From positions 658,001-722,000 of the forward strand of contig CM072149.1 in NCBI GenBank assembly GCA_036850595.1: a stretch of DNA of 64,000 nucleotides, given 5' to 3'. A program made the translations under genes and the position numbers. Position 1 is the stretch's first letter. Each line of letters opens with the position of its first letter. The stretch is from Rhyacichthys aspro. Lineage: Eukaryota > Chordata > Actinopteri > Gobiiformes > Rhyacichthyidae. This document shows positions 22,939 to 34,853 of the stretch, one piece after another. The notes beneath the pieces are model-generated. The model was not told the DNA's origin. It was given only the letters and a program-made list of their open reading frames with translations, and did no database searches.

Positions 22939-25640
22939 AACTGCCCTATGTCTGTGTTTGTGCAGCCTTTTCTATTCAATAATCAATAATCAAATGCTTG
23001 CAGTGTACACAAACAGTACCCGATGCTCTCCGAATCGTCGCCGTACGACTGCAAATGTAAAACAGTTTCCATGTGTTAACTCAATGAGCCCAGCTTCGTA
23101 CTTGATGTTAATGTGTGCACGGCGAGTGTATTTACATGCCTCCTATAGCTTCCTGTGTATTTGTGAACATGTTTGTGAGACAGAAATAGCCGGCACTATA
23201 TTTACCGGAGTGTGCATATGGGAGCGTATACAGGCGTCAGAGTGAGTGCGAGTGGGGGGCGCAGCCAGTGAGTGACATTAATGCACAGCTATCATGGTGA
23301 GCGCGGAAGTGTTGGAGAAGCTCACGAGGACATGTTTGAACGCTGACAGCTGAGAGTCGCTGCAACAAAACCAAAAGCATTACCTACTGACTGAGTTAAA
23401 CACAACTCAGTGTTTTGCTGCGATTAAATGAAGCGGTAATAATGTTGCTTCCTGTCTGCCACAAAAACGCAGAAGAATGTGTTTCCCAGTTGAAAAAGCA
23501 CCTGCAATTAGCAACAGTAGATGTTCTGTGTTGATCTGGATAGAATGAAGCTAGGTGTGGAGCCTCCATACACTGTCATCTGGTGCTTTCTGGTTGATTT
23601 TGATTTATTAAACACATAAAAAATACTGAGTCAACAATTTCAATTTCATGACATGAAAAATGTATAAAGCAAAAGCTGAGTCAATTGTAGTATGCTTGAT
23701 TGTTTTCAAATGTTTTCACATGACACAATCTGAGTAATATTATTTTCATTTACAGACTGACTCATTCATTAGAAGTTAGTTCTTTTTGGCTAATTCCTGA
23801 CTGATTAAATTTAGATTTTTCCATCATATCTGAAAAACTGGTGCATTTCTAACTTATTTTCATAAATAAATAAATACAGCTTTTTTTTTTTTTTCTTTCA
23901 AAAGTTTGCAGTCCTCGTGGTGATCTCCTGTTGGACTGCTCTGGACTAATAGAGGATGTTCACTAAAAGAAGAAGCTTTGACAACATTTGGCCCCAATTA
24001 AGGCTGTGTTCACAAATTTAGCAGATGGAGGGAGCAAAACTCAGATTTCAACTTTGGCTCAGAGGTTTCCCTCTCATTGCCCCAGTCAAGAGAAATTTGG
24101 ATGAGATGGTGAACTCTACGGCTAATTAACTGAGGAGTTCTTTGGAAATGTATCTGCATCGGTCGCTCTTTTAAAACACGGGGGAGAACTGACAGAATTA
24201 GAACTTCGACAACTTAAGGAGAATGTGTTCTTACAGTTCGTCAGTCAGATCCTTTTTTTCAAGGTAAAAGCTCTACAAACACAAAGTTAAAGTGAATATG
24301 CAATTCCCTCTGGTCCTGAAACTGCTCACTGGAGTTGTAGCAGGATATTACAGCTTTTGTGATGTCACAAATGACTCCAGTTCAGACCTTAACATTGGTC
24401 CACATCTGAACAGACTTGATCAATAAGAAAAGGGGCTGGGTGGGAACAAGGCCAGAGGATCTCCAATGGAGCAGTTACAACAGATAGGTCTCACTGACCA
24501 ATCAGAGCACACTGTATCTGGGGGGGAGGGGCCTTAAAGGGGCAGACATTAAAGTCTTTTCACTCTGAGGCACTGAATGTATTTAATAAATATGGCTACT
24601 GACATGTGAGAAAAATAGTCATCTTGGACGATTTATTCTTCTTGATTAAAAAAAGCGAACAAGCAAAAAATAAATGCAATGTTCTAATTATTAATGCTAT
24701 ATCCTCTGCACTTCAATGAGCTAATTGCAAATACTACACAGGGCCTGTCAGTGTGTGTCTTTAAGTGTTGAGTTCACCCACCAAAAGTGACAAAATCACT
24801 TTTCTTAGCTCAGCTCACTCTTTTCGCATCAACAGCCATCATTCAAGTCGCTGGCAGGTGGAAGGACATTCAAGCCACTCCAGTTTTGTCTGGACCTATT
24901 CCTCTCAGGTGTCGAGCAACTCCTGTTCTGTGAATGGCTGTTGCTTCATTTGTAGCTGAACTCTGCTCAACTGAAATCTACCCTTGCAAGAAAGGCAAGA
25001 AGCAACCGAACATGGGGCAGAACTCCATTCCACAAACATGGCGTCATTTCCTGTCTGCTTTCTGCCAATGAAGACACAGGGCAGAGGTGTAAGACCAAGA
25101 GTGTTCAAAACTATGAAGGGAAATAGTGGAGTTGAAAAGCAATAGTTGATGTCACTTGGGCAGAAAAGATGGATTATTATATTATTATATCATTATATCA
25201 TACCACCCAGTCTTTGAGTTGGCTACAAATAATAACAAAATGGTGTCCGGAAAACATTCAAAGATTCAAAATGACAGCACTAGTCGACAAAAACTTTCTG
25301 AATTTATGGATTTTATTCAAAGATGGACATTATCAAAAAAGGTCTTGTATGTAAAAGTGGGTTCATTAGAAAAGCAGCTGGAACCTACTGTACCTCAGGC
25401 TCATTCTAAACTAGATCAGGACCTAAGGGCTCTATCTCATTTAACAGAGGTGCACCATGACTGCTGTTTGGTGCATTTTTGCTGTTTACGATCTGTATTT
25501 ATGAAACCTTCTCTTACATCATACTTCGATGGCACATGTCATATCTCATATCAAGTACGAAAATGCACTCACACTAGGTCCACCCACTGATATTATTCAC
25601 CTGAACCAATGAGCTTATTCCTGCTTTTGTCACTTGTTTT
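22939..25640. other. Unique sequence, no gene supported
   Basis: The longest open frame is 144 codons at 25156-25590 plus. It has no recognisable domain and overlaps a second frame, so it is not called. The segment 24280-24550 (CTCACTGGAGTTGTAGCAGG..., containing TTTTGTGATGTCACAAAT) has the feel of a decayed interspersed repeat but I cannot name it. A run of 15 T lies at 23880-23894. Confidence 0.4.
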
Positions 25641-26180
25641 TGAACTTGCGGATGATGCTGCGAGCTTGTTCCCAGTTCCTACAGGGATAGGGGGGTTATT
25701 GTTTGTCAGGGCGGGGGGGGTTGCAGCGAGTAGGTGTGAATTATGCAAATGTATGCTCTGACACAAACTTGGACTAGAAATCAGTGAAAGATGGCGGCGG
25801 TGGGCCTCCGTGCGCTCTTACCTTGAGGCGGGGGCTTATCTTATTCCGTTTTAAAGAAGTGTCAGGATTACCATAAGCACCTCCGCCATTGTGCACCCAC
25901 TCCAAATAAATGTATCTGCCCGCACTCTCGGGAGACAAACGGCATTTTATCAGGTGAGTGAATACCTCAGCGAACCCCCCTCTGCCGCTCTGCCTTTGTG
26001 GATCGCCGCCCTTCTGTTTGCCAGTTTATATTTAGCAGTACACACTTCATTTTCACTATAAAAGGAGCGCGGGTGACACGGGCGGGGGGGGCGGAGAGGG
26101 GACGCTCGCCGGATCAAACAGCCCTATCTGACAAATCAAAGGTACGAGCGCACTCCAGAAACATGCATATGTCACATATA
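25640..26180. promoter_or_regulatory. Candidate conserved noncoding block
   Basis: GC-moderate, high-complexity sequence has short G-runs at 25689-25720 and a GAAAGATGGCGGCGG segment near 25787. No splice-bounded open frame is convincing. Interpretation as a regulatory block is inference from texture alone. Confidence 0.25.
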
Positions 26181-26311
26181 AACGTTTAGAGGAAAAATAG
26201 CTGTTTACATTACAGATACATGCATATTTATTAATATCCCGTGTGGAAGCTGCGAGTGGAGTTTTATGGGTAAAATTTATGCTAAAGGAGTTTGGAGAAT
26301 GGTTCAGAATA

Positions 26312-26663
26312 CACCGCCTGACCAAAAATAAAAGTCGCTACCTGGATGTGTGATCTGGGGTTGCTGCAGTTGGTCAGGTCTAAGTTCATTGATGATGCCA
26401 GGATTCATCGGGCTCAAATCGTGAAAGAGTGGTTCAGGGAGCATCATTTTCACACATAGATTGGCCACCACAGAGTCCAGGTCTTAACTTAATATTTGGG
26501 ATGTGCTGGAGAAGGCTTTGCGCAGTTTTTCTTGGCGAAAAATTAATGCAACACTGGATGGAAATAAATCTTTTGACAGTGCAGGAGCTTTGTGAAACAA
26601 TGCCACAATCAACACTAAAGGCGTTTTTTTTTTTGTGGCGACTTTTTTTTTGGTCAGGCAGTG
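26312..26663 (+). mobile_element. Tc1-type DNA transposon remnant
   Basis: Terminal inverted repeats CACCGCCTGACCAAAAATAA...AGTCGC and ...GCGACTTTTTTTTTGGTCAG GCAGTG match closely and are flanked by TA on both sides (26310-26311, 26664-26665), the Tc1/mariner target duplication. The roughly 350-bp interior keeps pieces of transposase in two frames. One reads DDARIHRAQIVKEWFREH and ends at a stop; the next includes DWPPQSPGLN and EKLMQHWMEINL. The usual acidic residue of the LNPIEN-type motif is lost (LNLIFG). The 5' two thirds of the gene is deleted. It is dead, and possibly mobilisable only through its ends. Confidence 0.9.
26440..26640 (+). pseudogene. Tc1 transposase C-terminal fragment
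   Basis: The translation includes FSHIDWPPQSPGLN, then EKLMQHWMEINLLTVQELCE, typical of the C-terminal catalytic and tail region of fish Tc1 transposases. It is frameshifted relative to the upstream DDARIHRAQ segment, lacks the N-terminal DNA-binding domain and has lost the conserved glutamate after the LNP motif. Non-functional. Confidence 0.8.
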
Positions 26664-27200
26664 TAGGAAGCATGTTCACCTAAAAGTGAAAAATGAAAAG
26701 CTAATATTAAAATAGCATCCAAATCATAGTTATAGAAATATATGGATTGACGGCTCCTAACAAATATATCCAAACATCCACCAAAGACTTTCAGTTTGAG
26801 TTCAATTTTGAGTTTTGCAAATCCTCATAACCAGCTTGATTCTTAGTTTACTGACATGTGTTTTAGGGTTTTTTTTGTTTTTATTGTTGCCCTGTGGTTA
26901 CTCACAAATGATAAATCAAATCCGTGACCACAAATTCATTTAAAATACCTGCCCATTGCAAATGCCATCTATGGAAGCCCTTCCAAATGGAGATCATAAA
27001 CTGTGGAGAAGAGAAGTTACTCATAATATGCATTTAACTATATGTAATACTTAACTAAAAAAGAAAAACAATAAAGTGGCTAAATTGGGGTGAAAAATTG
27101 CCTTTAAAATGTTAAGTGAACAGTATGGTGAGCATTAACAATGCTGGAAAAGTGCTTCAGTAATTTCCTCGTCTACATACGCTATTGGTTATGATATCGT
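26664..27200. other. Unique AT-rich sequence, nothing recognised
   Basis: No gene or repeat family recognised. Confidence 0.5.
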
Positions 27201-27209
27201 TAACAGGAG

Positions 27210-27560
27210 GCTTCAACTGTAAAAATAAATCGTTATTGTTGCACCGTGAGCTCATCTCGGTGGCCCGTGGTCCCAGGGGCGATTACGGCGGTCATGCCAA
27301 CTTAACACGGAACAAAAGCTGTAAGAAGTTTGACATTCCTGTGATATTTGGTGCACCTTGTGAGCGAGCGGCTGAATAGATTATGTAACAGTTGGAGGAT
27401 AATTAGTTTTGTGCTTTGAGACTCCTGACGGCCTTGTTTTGTGTGCGTGTTTCTTTCATGTTTCGGGGGCCTCGGGAGAACATCTCTCGGGGGACGGATG
27501 GAGGCTGACGCCGAGATGGCAGCAGCCCGGCAGGTATTTTCTCTCACAAAGACTCTGTTT
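27210..27560. promoter_or_regulatory. Candidate conserved noncoding block
   Basis: High-complexity sequence (TCATCTCGGTGGCCCGTGGT, GGCGATTACGGCGGTCATGC, AGGATAATTAGTTTTGTGC) contrasts with the AT-rich flanks. Open frames on both strands (64-81 codons) have no recognisable domain. A regulatory role is inferred only. Confidence 0.3.
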
Positions 27561-30500
27561 GTTTAGTATCATATGCTCGGCTCTGTCTCTGTTTATTCAC
27601 GTTTGTTTTCATAGTTGGCTTTTTTAACATTCTGTCATTTCCCTGTCTCCCTGCTGTTTTGAGAATAAGAAGGTTTTTATTTATTTGATTTTGTTTTAGT
27701 TGTGTTACTAGTGTTGCTCGTTAACAATAGCAGCTAATGAGGACTACAATGGCCCTCAATTATCAACATTGCGTAGAAACAAGTGTCGATCTATGCGTAA
27801 AAATGGCGTGTGTGGAATTGTGGCATACAAAAGACCTGGCTTTGATAAATGCATGCATCAGATGAAAAAAAAAACGTATTTAGAATAAGACGCCGCTATA
27901 TGTTCATGGTTCAACTTCCTCCTTTCCTGTAATTTATGACATAGAGGGGCCCAACAAGAAAGAGGAACTTCTCTGAGTCAGATTGATGCTAATAGCAGGG
28001 AAATTGAGAAAAAAATATCTTTTAGTAGCCTGAAGAGTGGCATCAAAGGTGCTCCAAAAGAATAAAGTTTGCAAACAGATACTGTTGCACTTAATGCTTA
28101 GCACTTTTTGTTCTCCGTGATGTGAATGTGTTTAATAGTCACATTTTAGCTTTTAAGTCATGTGTATTTTCAGAACTGTTTGTAATGTGTTTTTGTCTTT
28201 GACTGATGTTGAGCTACTGGGAAAAAAAAATTTCCATTTTGGGGATTTTTTGTTTATATAGTTTTGTCAGTGGCGCGACAGACGGCAGGCTATGCATGGT
28301 CGGCCTGTCCTCATTAATGCTTTTCTTAATTAAAAATAAAGTTCATACACTCAAAGCAACCAGTAACAAACATATGGGCTATTTCTTGTAACACTCCCCA
28401 AATTCGTGTTTTCGTGCATCATATTTCATATTTCCTTTGCGCTGCTGCCTCTCAGAGTTGCTCTCTGTGGCTAACGCTGTCATGTTAAGACACATGTTGT
28501 AGTGTTGTAATATGAAAGATAAACAACACAAACAGCATTAGTCAAAAAAACAGATTTACAACCGGCTCCAGAGCAAATTCTTTGTAAAAATGCAATTGAG
28601 ATTTTCTCAGCGACAACATAATACTTGAACGTCCACCTTTTCCAAAATGGGGAATGGCAGAAAAGTTTGAGAACGACTGCTTTTTCCCCCGTTTTAAAAA
28701 AAGCTACAAAGTGTTCCCTGAATGCAGCACACTATAGCGTACCTATCGTATTAGTCTGCTTTGTGTAACTGAGTACTTTATGAGCCCAGCTGTGTCTACG
28801 CTGAAGACCATTTACTTTCTATTCTCCTCTCTCCATGTAGCATTTATTCCTGCTGTGTATAGTACAACCTTATCGCCAAAAGTGCACAGCAGAGGTTATT
28901 TACACCCTGTTTTTGCGCTCGGTGATACGGAGCATAGAGACCTTTTTGAGTGATACAATAGTGGTTTTAGCACAGAGGCACAGCAACCTGACACACCGTA
29001 AAGTACTTGTGAAAAGCCCTCAAAAAGCACTGAGAGTCGGCGGGGAAATGAAGGAGGCTACAGATAAGAGTCGACTTGTAAAACATAATTATATTTCTGT
29101 CGCCGGGGCGCGCAGCCGCTGAAAGGAATGCATTTAACCTGAGATTCATGCATGGCAAGAAGTTGTCAGGGGAAAAAAGAGCAGCAGTTAAATAGTGGAG
29201 GTAAGAAGCCTTGAATAAAGTGTAGCTAAGGTCACACCATCTTACGAGAATAATTTGTGCTAGTCTCCTCTCCTGCAGGCTTGTGCTACAGGGAAAAGGA
29301 TTACATCTCCCTGCTTCCTCTGCTCCCGGTGGACGCAGAAAGAAAGGTCTGTGGTATTTAAATCCAGCGAGCAGGCCGGGTTTGGAATAACTCTTCAAAG
29401 TTCAAAGGAATTGCTGAACTTTTAGGGTACCCATGTGTCCTGAAAAACCTGGAATAAAACTGATCAAATTTAAACACAGAAAAATAAAAAAAGGTGTTTT
29501 GGAAAATATGGCAACAGACTATTTTCCAAGTGTTTTAGTTGTACTTTTTTGTGATTGCTTTCTGCACCACTTTTCTGTGGATTTTTGTAGTACAGTCTAG
29601 CACAATGTTTGAAAAATAAGCACTGCTCTGGACCATTACACTCTGTGGACCCCAGAAATTATCTGTAACACTACTGAAATTGTGAATTTACCTTTATGGA
29701 TAACAAACGATTTAGATTGAGTTTGAAATGTTCCTTTTAGCTCACAATTCAGGTTTTCTAGTGTAGTGTAAATATAGAGCAAACAGTTTTTGCCATTTTT
29801 TTTTAATGTAATATTGTATTAAAGTATTCACGTCGTCATCTTAATTAACAGTGACATCTTTTCAACTTCTACTTTGACACAAGACTGTGCAGTTGGGTTA
29901 CTACAGATTTGTGTCAGTACTCCACACGACAAGGCAATATCTGAGGGGTCAGTCATGTGATACACCTGACACCAAGGGCAGGTATCTGTACTGGGGCAAC
30001 CTGAGACATGTCTGTACACTGACCATAATGTCATGACAGGAAGCTCATTACTGATAACGTCCAGGAAAAGGCTCTCCTTAAAAGAGTGAGAACCGTGGCT
30101 TTGTTTCGTGACAAGACTCTGTTTATCTTTGACCATTCTGAAAGTGGATTTCTTCAGTCCAAATTGGCCCCCCCCAAAGAGATCAATTTCCTGTTGGGTC
30201 TTGTTTAAGTTAATTCACAAAGGCTTCATTTAACTTGGAAAGGAGTGGGCCGATGACTATCAGCACTTTTGTGTATCAAGGAGTATTTCGTTTGCCTCCA
30301 GCAGCTTGTTCCGTGAGTATAAAACATGTAGATTTGAATGGTATCTTCTCCTCACTGAGTGCACTGCTTACCTCTCTGGTTTCCGTCTATTTTAGTCCGG
30401 CGGTAAACACCGGTCTTGTTTGGGACGGCGTACCCTGCAGGAAATCATAGTCAATTCTTTTGTGTTGGCGATGTATCAAAGGAAAGGGATATTAGCACAG

Positions 30501-31270
30501 CTTCCTGTCCACGTTGTTAGAATCCACCTCGACTACCTACTGCTCAGCAACTGTCTACAAACATTTTGATATTGTGCATTCGAGGGAGAACTGCACAAAT
30601 TGCGGTTGTTGACAATTCTCTCTCCCATGGAAGTTAAACAAATCAAAAATGTGTTGAAAATGCGATGCACTATGTATTGACACACATCATTTAGATTCGA
30701 TTAAAATGAAAGGATAGCGGGCTATTCTTGACGTCACATTTTTTCGATCGATTTTGGTCCAGTGGTCTTCATGTTGGCCCATAAACCAGTGATTTATAAA
30801 GCCTCCATGATTTTAAAACCCGTTCTATAAAAGTCTGTATTACTGCTCTATTACAGATTCTTATATGGGTTAGTTCTAGGGTGACCTTTTGACAGAATCT
30901 CCTTGGGCTGGCCTTACCTAAAAAACGTTTTTTCCCAGTCCTTACTGTAGCAGCATTTTCCATATTTCATTCCAAATAACAGATATTCTTAGTTGCTTCT
31001 TAGGTAGTCGTTCAAACTGAACACTCGTTGGAATAAAGCTGATTGATTGGCAGTTTTTCACGCTTTTTTACTACTGCAACAACAAAGCAGAGATGGATCG
31101 TTCTCAAATTATCTACAGCCAATCAAAACATTCGATATAGTCTCAAGTTGGGATGTGTAATTTACGATGAAAATGCTGCACAGTCCCCCCAAAGTGGAAC
31201 ATCTGGTGACACTAATTCTGCTCAAACGGCTCTGATACTTGTTTTATCCATTTTTAAAGTCTGTCTCTTT
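27561..31270. other. Unique sequence, no gene supported
   Basis: No recognisable gene. Minus frames at 28967-29398 (143 codons) and 29828-30136 (102 codons) show no domain and no splice context. 28900-29390 is of moderate complexity. 29560-29830 is T-rich. Confidence 0.45.
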
Positions 31271-31272
31271 AA

Positions 31273-32194
31273 AGGGAACCCCAACTTGGAGAAAAAAAAA
31301 AAACTTTGTGTAATAAAAATTAGCTTCAGCCTTAAAAATCCGATCTTAAATATACTGTGCACTGTTTAGTTTAAAAAAGAAACCAAAAAAACAATAATTT
31401 CCGTCGTACGCCGCCATTGTTGTTCACGTTGCAGTGCATTCTGGGTACTGGCGGTCCCACTCTTCTATAGCACTCCGCTAGCAGTAGGCTACAAATAAAC
31501 AATATGATCCGTTCAGCTGTTCCAATATGAACCCGAGTGCATGGACAGAGACAGTTTGCTGCCGTTGTTCACGATATGCATCAGGATTCTAATATAGATT
31601 GGAGTATTGTGTAACATACTAAACGTTTTTTCTCAGTTTACGCTCATCAGCCTGAGGCGTTTAGGTGCTTTATCCGAGAAAATAGTTTGCAAGGCATTTG
31701 ATTTCAGCCCATGTTTATAACCGTCAGCACACGTTAGCTCCTTTAGCAGTTGTGGTCGCCAAATAAACTCAAAAGCTTCAGGAGAGAAGTGTCGAGAACA
31801 CAAACGCGGGTCCTTAGGAAGTGAGGATTTCTCCCATTCTAATCTCTTTTTATCACTTGGGAAGCACTGAAGACTTCCGTGGCGGGAAATTGCAACCGAA
31901 AGCAGCGCAGTGTGGCATTGTTTCCACTTTTTAAGGCTAACTAAGAGAAAACGTACTCCCAAACACATCAACTTTTCCTTAAAGTTCGTCTCGGGTGCAA
32001 CCGGATTAGGTCATTGTCCCAGAAAGCGTTGCGGACGTAAAACAATGGCGACTTCCGTAGGTCAAAAAAGGTAGTAAACCTATGCGATTTTTAAGTAGTT
32101 AGGAGTTTTCATGTGCAACTACCAATGGAATTTTAGTAGAATATGACCATAACAACATATTAATGCCAACAAGTGCTAATAGTTGGGGTTCCTT
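31273..32194 (-). mobile_element. Putative dead DNA transposon with THAP-domain fragment
   Basis: An outer inverted pair GGAACCCCAACT (31275-31286) / AGTTGGGGTTCC (32181-32192) bounds the segment. A second imperfect inverted pair lies inside at similar distance from each end: CGCCATTGTTGTTCACGTTG...TTCTGGGT (31400-31447) against CGCCATTGTTTTACGTCCGC...TTCTGGGA read on the minus strand (32005-32048). Between the pairs, both arms also share CTTAAAAATC. This suggests degenerate terminal inverted repeats of about 170 bp around a THAP-domain fragment. THAP domains occur in P-element and Kolobok transposases. TTAA lies at the left edge (31269-31272) but not at the right, so class and boundaries are uncertain. 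Confidence 0.4.
31633..31918 (-). pseudogene. THAP-domain pseudogene fragment
   Basis: The start at 31918 reads MPHCAAFGCN, giving the C-X4-C half of a THAP zinc finger, but that frame stops after 21 codons. A shift near 31865-31880 brings in CFPSDKKRLEWEKSS..., then LCSRHF (the C-X2-H-F half with the usual phenylalanine) and NALQTIF in place of the family's AVPTIF end motif. The invariant tryptophan (LEW) and the FP motif are present. The CX4C to CX2H spacing fits the THAP family. The frame ends SDKAPKRLRLMSVN and stop; no downstream transposase or gene body follows. Function is lost. It could be a fragment of a THAP cellular gene or of a THAP-type transposase. Confidence 0.7.
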
Positions 32195-33929
32195 CCAGGA
32201 GGCCTCGCTGCACATCCTTTGTTGTGATTGGTCCACTGCAAAGCCTCTGATCTCGGACCCGCCCAAGCAGTTTTCCTATTGGCCAGTTATTGTTTGAACA
32301 GACTTTTGATGTAACTGAAATGTGACTGTAACACAGAACTGAACACTGGTTAACACTGGGCCCCTTTCTCAAAAAATTCTATGAACAATTGAGAAGTCAG
32401 ATTTTAATAGAAATGTTTTGGTTTTTTTTGTGTTATTTGAAGGTTGCCCATTATGATTCACAACTGGCTTCAATTGGCAGCATTTGAAAAACAACAAAAT
32501 AAATAAAAAATAAATATATATATAGTCAAATACAAACTCTTCTATACTGAATCATGTTGAGAAAAAAATATGATAAAGTCAAGAAGTCGGATTGGAGGGA
32601 CTTGGAGTACATTTTAGGTCTGCACTATCCTGAGGAAATCATGTCGGCACCGTCTGCGACAGTATCTCTGAGCTAGATGTGAAAGATCAGAGCCATATCT
32701 AGCCTTGCGGGATTTGCCTGGGCCCCGGTGGGACCCTGAATTGAGGTTAACCTCTGAAGCTGTCACCTTCATCTGTCCCCTTTTCCTTTTGCTCTTTCCA
32801 GTCATGTCAACTCCATCACCAAAGTTTCTCCTGAACCCAAGTTGGCCACTCCACTCAAAGTCGTTCATTGTGTGGCGTCGCGTGTGAAAGGTGATAACAT
32901 TGCTTTGTGAGTCTGGGCAGCGGTGTTCGGAGACAGAGGGGCATCCTAAGCTTGGCAGTGCTTTTTCTAAATTGTAATTAAAAGGGAATAATTATTTCTC
33001 AGTGGTGGCAGTCCAAACAAACAGACTGACAGCTCTCTTCTCTCTGTTTTTTATTCTGCTCACTCAAAGCCCACAGTTGAAGCGTCCCTGGTGGCGTTCT
33101 GCAGTGGCTTTCTGAAGCTGCCACTTCTTGGTTTTATTATCTTTGTCTCCAGCCCTGGCCCGTAGTCCCCGTGCTGTGCTGTTGGCACTAGCCTTGCCCC
33201 TGCCATGCCTCTGTTCGCCACTCAACTTTTCCTCTCCACATGAAAGTGGCTGCCCGCTGAGAGACCCGACCACGTGGCCTGGACTCTACCTTTTGCTCCC
33301 AAACTTTCCTGACCTAATTAGTGCTGAATTAAATCGGACAGGATGCATTCATTATTAATTTCCCCACGCCGGGGGTTGGTTGGGGGTCTTGAAATAGACA
33401 TGGGGCACAGTGAAAGAGAAAGTGGTAAAGCTCTGAGGCTGCATTAGGAGCTGCCTGTCTTGGACTTCATTTGAATGCAGTACACAGAGTTAAAAGAGCA
33501 ACAATGTGAGTTCATCAATCCACTTCTCCTTTAGCTCTGAATGAGCCTGTGAAAAACTCTTGATGCTTTACAGCCTTTAACTCCAGACCATAGTAAAGCA
33601 GTCAAATGGGCTCCAATTCTTTCTTGAAAGCCGCTGAACAACCTGATTATTTCAGCAACACTTGGTTGAAATAAAGTTGAAATCTGGAGAAAATAATCCA
33701 GACAGAGAAGAGCGCTGGTCAGTGAAGTGTTGGCAGATCACTCACTCAACTAATTAAAAGCTCTCAAGTTTTTTGTTGTAATTAAATCAAACTGAGCTAC
33801 ATTTAGGTTTTTGGCCCGGTCTCTGTGTGAATCCTGTGTATTTCATGAAAAAAAAAAAAAAAGAAGGAAAAAAAAAAATTCTAATTCATTTGTGAAAAAG
33901 GAGCATTCATGTGTGAGTCTTATTAACCA
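32195..33929. other. Unique sequence, no gene seen
   Basis: No recognisable gene. Minus frames at 32614-32868 and 33064-33273 and plus frames at 32705-32887 and 33128-33358 are not protein-like. A-rich runs lie at 33848-33880. Parts of 33260-33480 have conserved-noncoding texture. Confidence 0.45.
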
Positions 33930-34611
33930 ACACTACACTACATTACATTACACTACACTATAGTATTGTGTACTGTACTGTACTATACTGCACTGTACTG
34001 TTTCAGTTATATACTATACTACACTACACTATACTACCCTACCCAATACTATACTACACTATACTACACAATACTATACCACACTATGACTATACTATAC
34101 CATGACTATACTATGACTCTACCCTACCCTACTGTACTATACTATACTAGACTATGACTATACTATACCATGACTCTACTCTACTCTACTCTACTCTACT
34201 CTACTATACTATACTATGACTATACTATGGCTATACTATGACTCTATACTATACTACACTACACATTACTACACAATACTGTACTGTACTGTACTATACT
34301 ATACTATGACTATACCATGACTATACTATGGCTATATTATGACTCTACTACACTACACTACACTACACTACACTACACTACACTACACTACACTACACTA
34401 CACAATACTATACCATACTATACTATACTATACTATACTATACTATACTATGACTACACTATACCATGACTATACTATGACTCTACTCTACTATACTACA
34501 CTACACAATACTATACTATACTATACTATACTATACTATACTATACTATACTATACTATACTATACTATACTATGACTACACTATACCATGACTATACTA
34601 TGACTCTACTC
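33930..34611 (+). repeat. ACTAT-type pentanucleotide tandem array with higher-order blocks
   Basis: About 680 bp is built of 5-bp units (ACTAC, ACTAT, ACTGT, ACTCT) in homogeneous blocks. It is punctuated by a recurring motif CTATGACTACACTATACCATG then ACTATACTATGACTCTACTC. The punctuating motif recurs near 34084, 34156, 34298, 34449 and 34570. The last two are nearly identical with their flanking (ACTAT)n, indicating recent duplication of a larger block. Plus-strand open frames here (YTTLYYTIL-like) are repeat artefacts. Confidence 0.95.
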
Positions 34612-34714
34612 TTAACAGTAGACTAAACAAAAACGTATTTCTATATGAGCATCTTTAATACAGTTATTATCTATATTATTGGTTCATTGGAGACCACTGG
34701 TAATAAGCCACCTC

Positions 34715-34853
34715 ACTTCAGTAGATGGTCCAATATCCTGAAGGTTAGCGGTTCGATCCTGGCTCCTGTTCTTCACATGTGAACCCCACCTTGGCTCCAG
34801 AGTGATGAGTGAGTGAACAGGTGAACGCATGTCTGAGGTAAAGTGCTTTGACA
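34715..34853 (+). repeat. Degenerate tRNA-like fish interspersed repeat
   Basis: TGAAGGTTAGCGGTTCGATCC resembles a tRNA B box region (GGTTCGATCC). It is followed by TGGCTCCTGTTCTTCACATG, GAACCCCACCTTGGCTCCAG, a GTGAGTGAACAGGTGAACG segment and GTAAAGTGCTTTGAC. This order (B-box-like segment, 'gaacccca..ttgctcc', 'gtgaatgggtgaatg', 'taaagcgctttga') is characteristic of an abundant teleost repeat. It is internally deleted. The A-box half is poorly preserved. Confidence 0.6.

Noticed and set aside
24335..24380. Near-palindrome TTTGTGATGTCACAAA with a CRE-like core
   Set aside because: A single short imperfect palindrome is expected by chance in 64 kb, and the surrounding sequence may be an unnamed repeat.
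25156..25590. 144-codon plus-strand frame
   Set aside because: Begins in an AT dinucleotide-rich stretch, overlaps another open frame, no recognisable family.
30769..30963. Possible retrogene fragment (minus frame MENAATVRTGKKRFLG...)
   Set aside because: No recognisable family, no poly(A) tail or target duplication.
33966..34626. Tyrosine/threonine/leucine-rich frames
   Set aside because: Translations of the pentanucleotide array.
34741..34770. tRNA gene suggested by GGTTCGATCC
   Set aside because: No acceptor stem, A box or anticodon arm can be placed; it belongs to a tRNA-like interspersed repeat.
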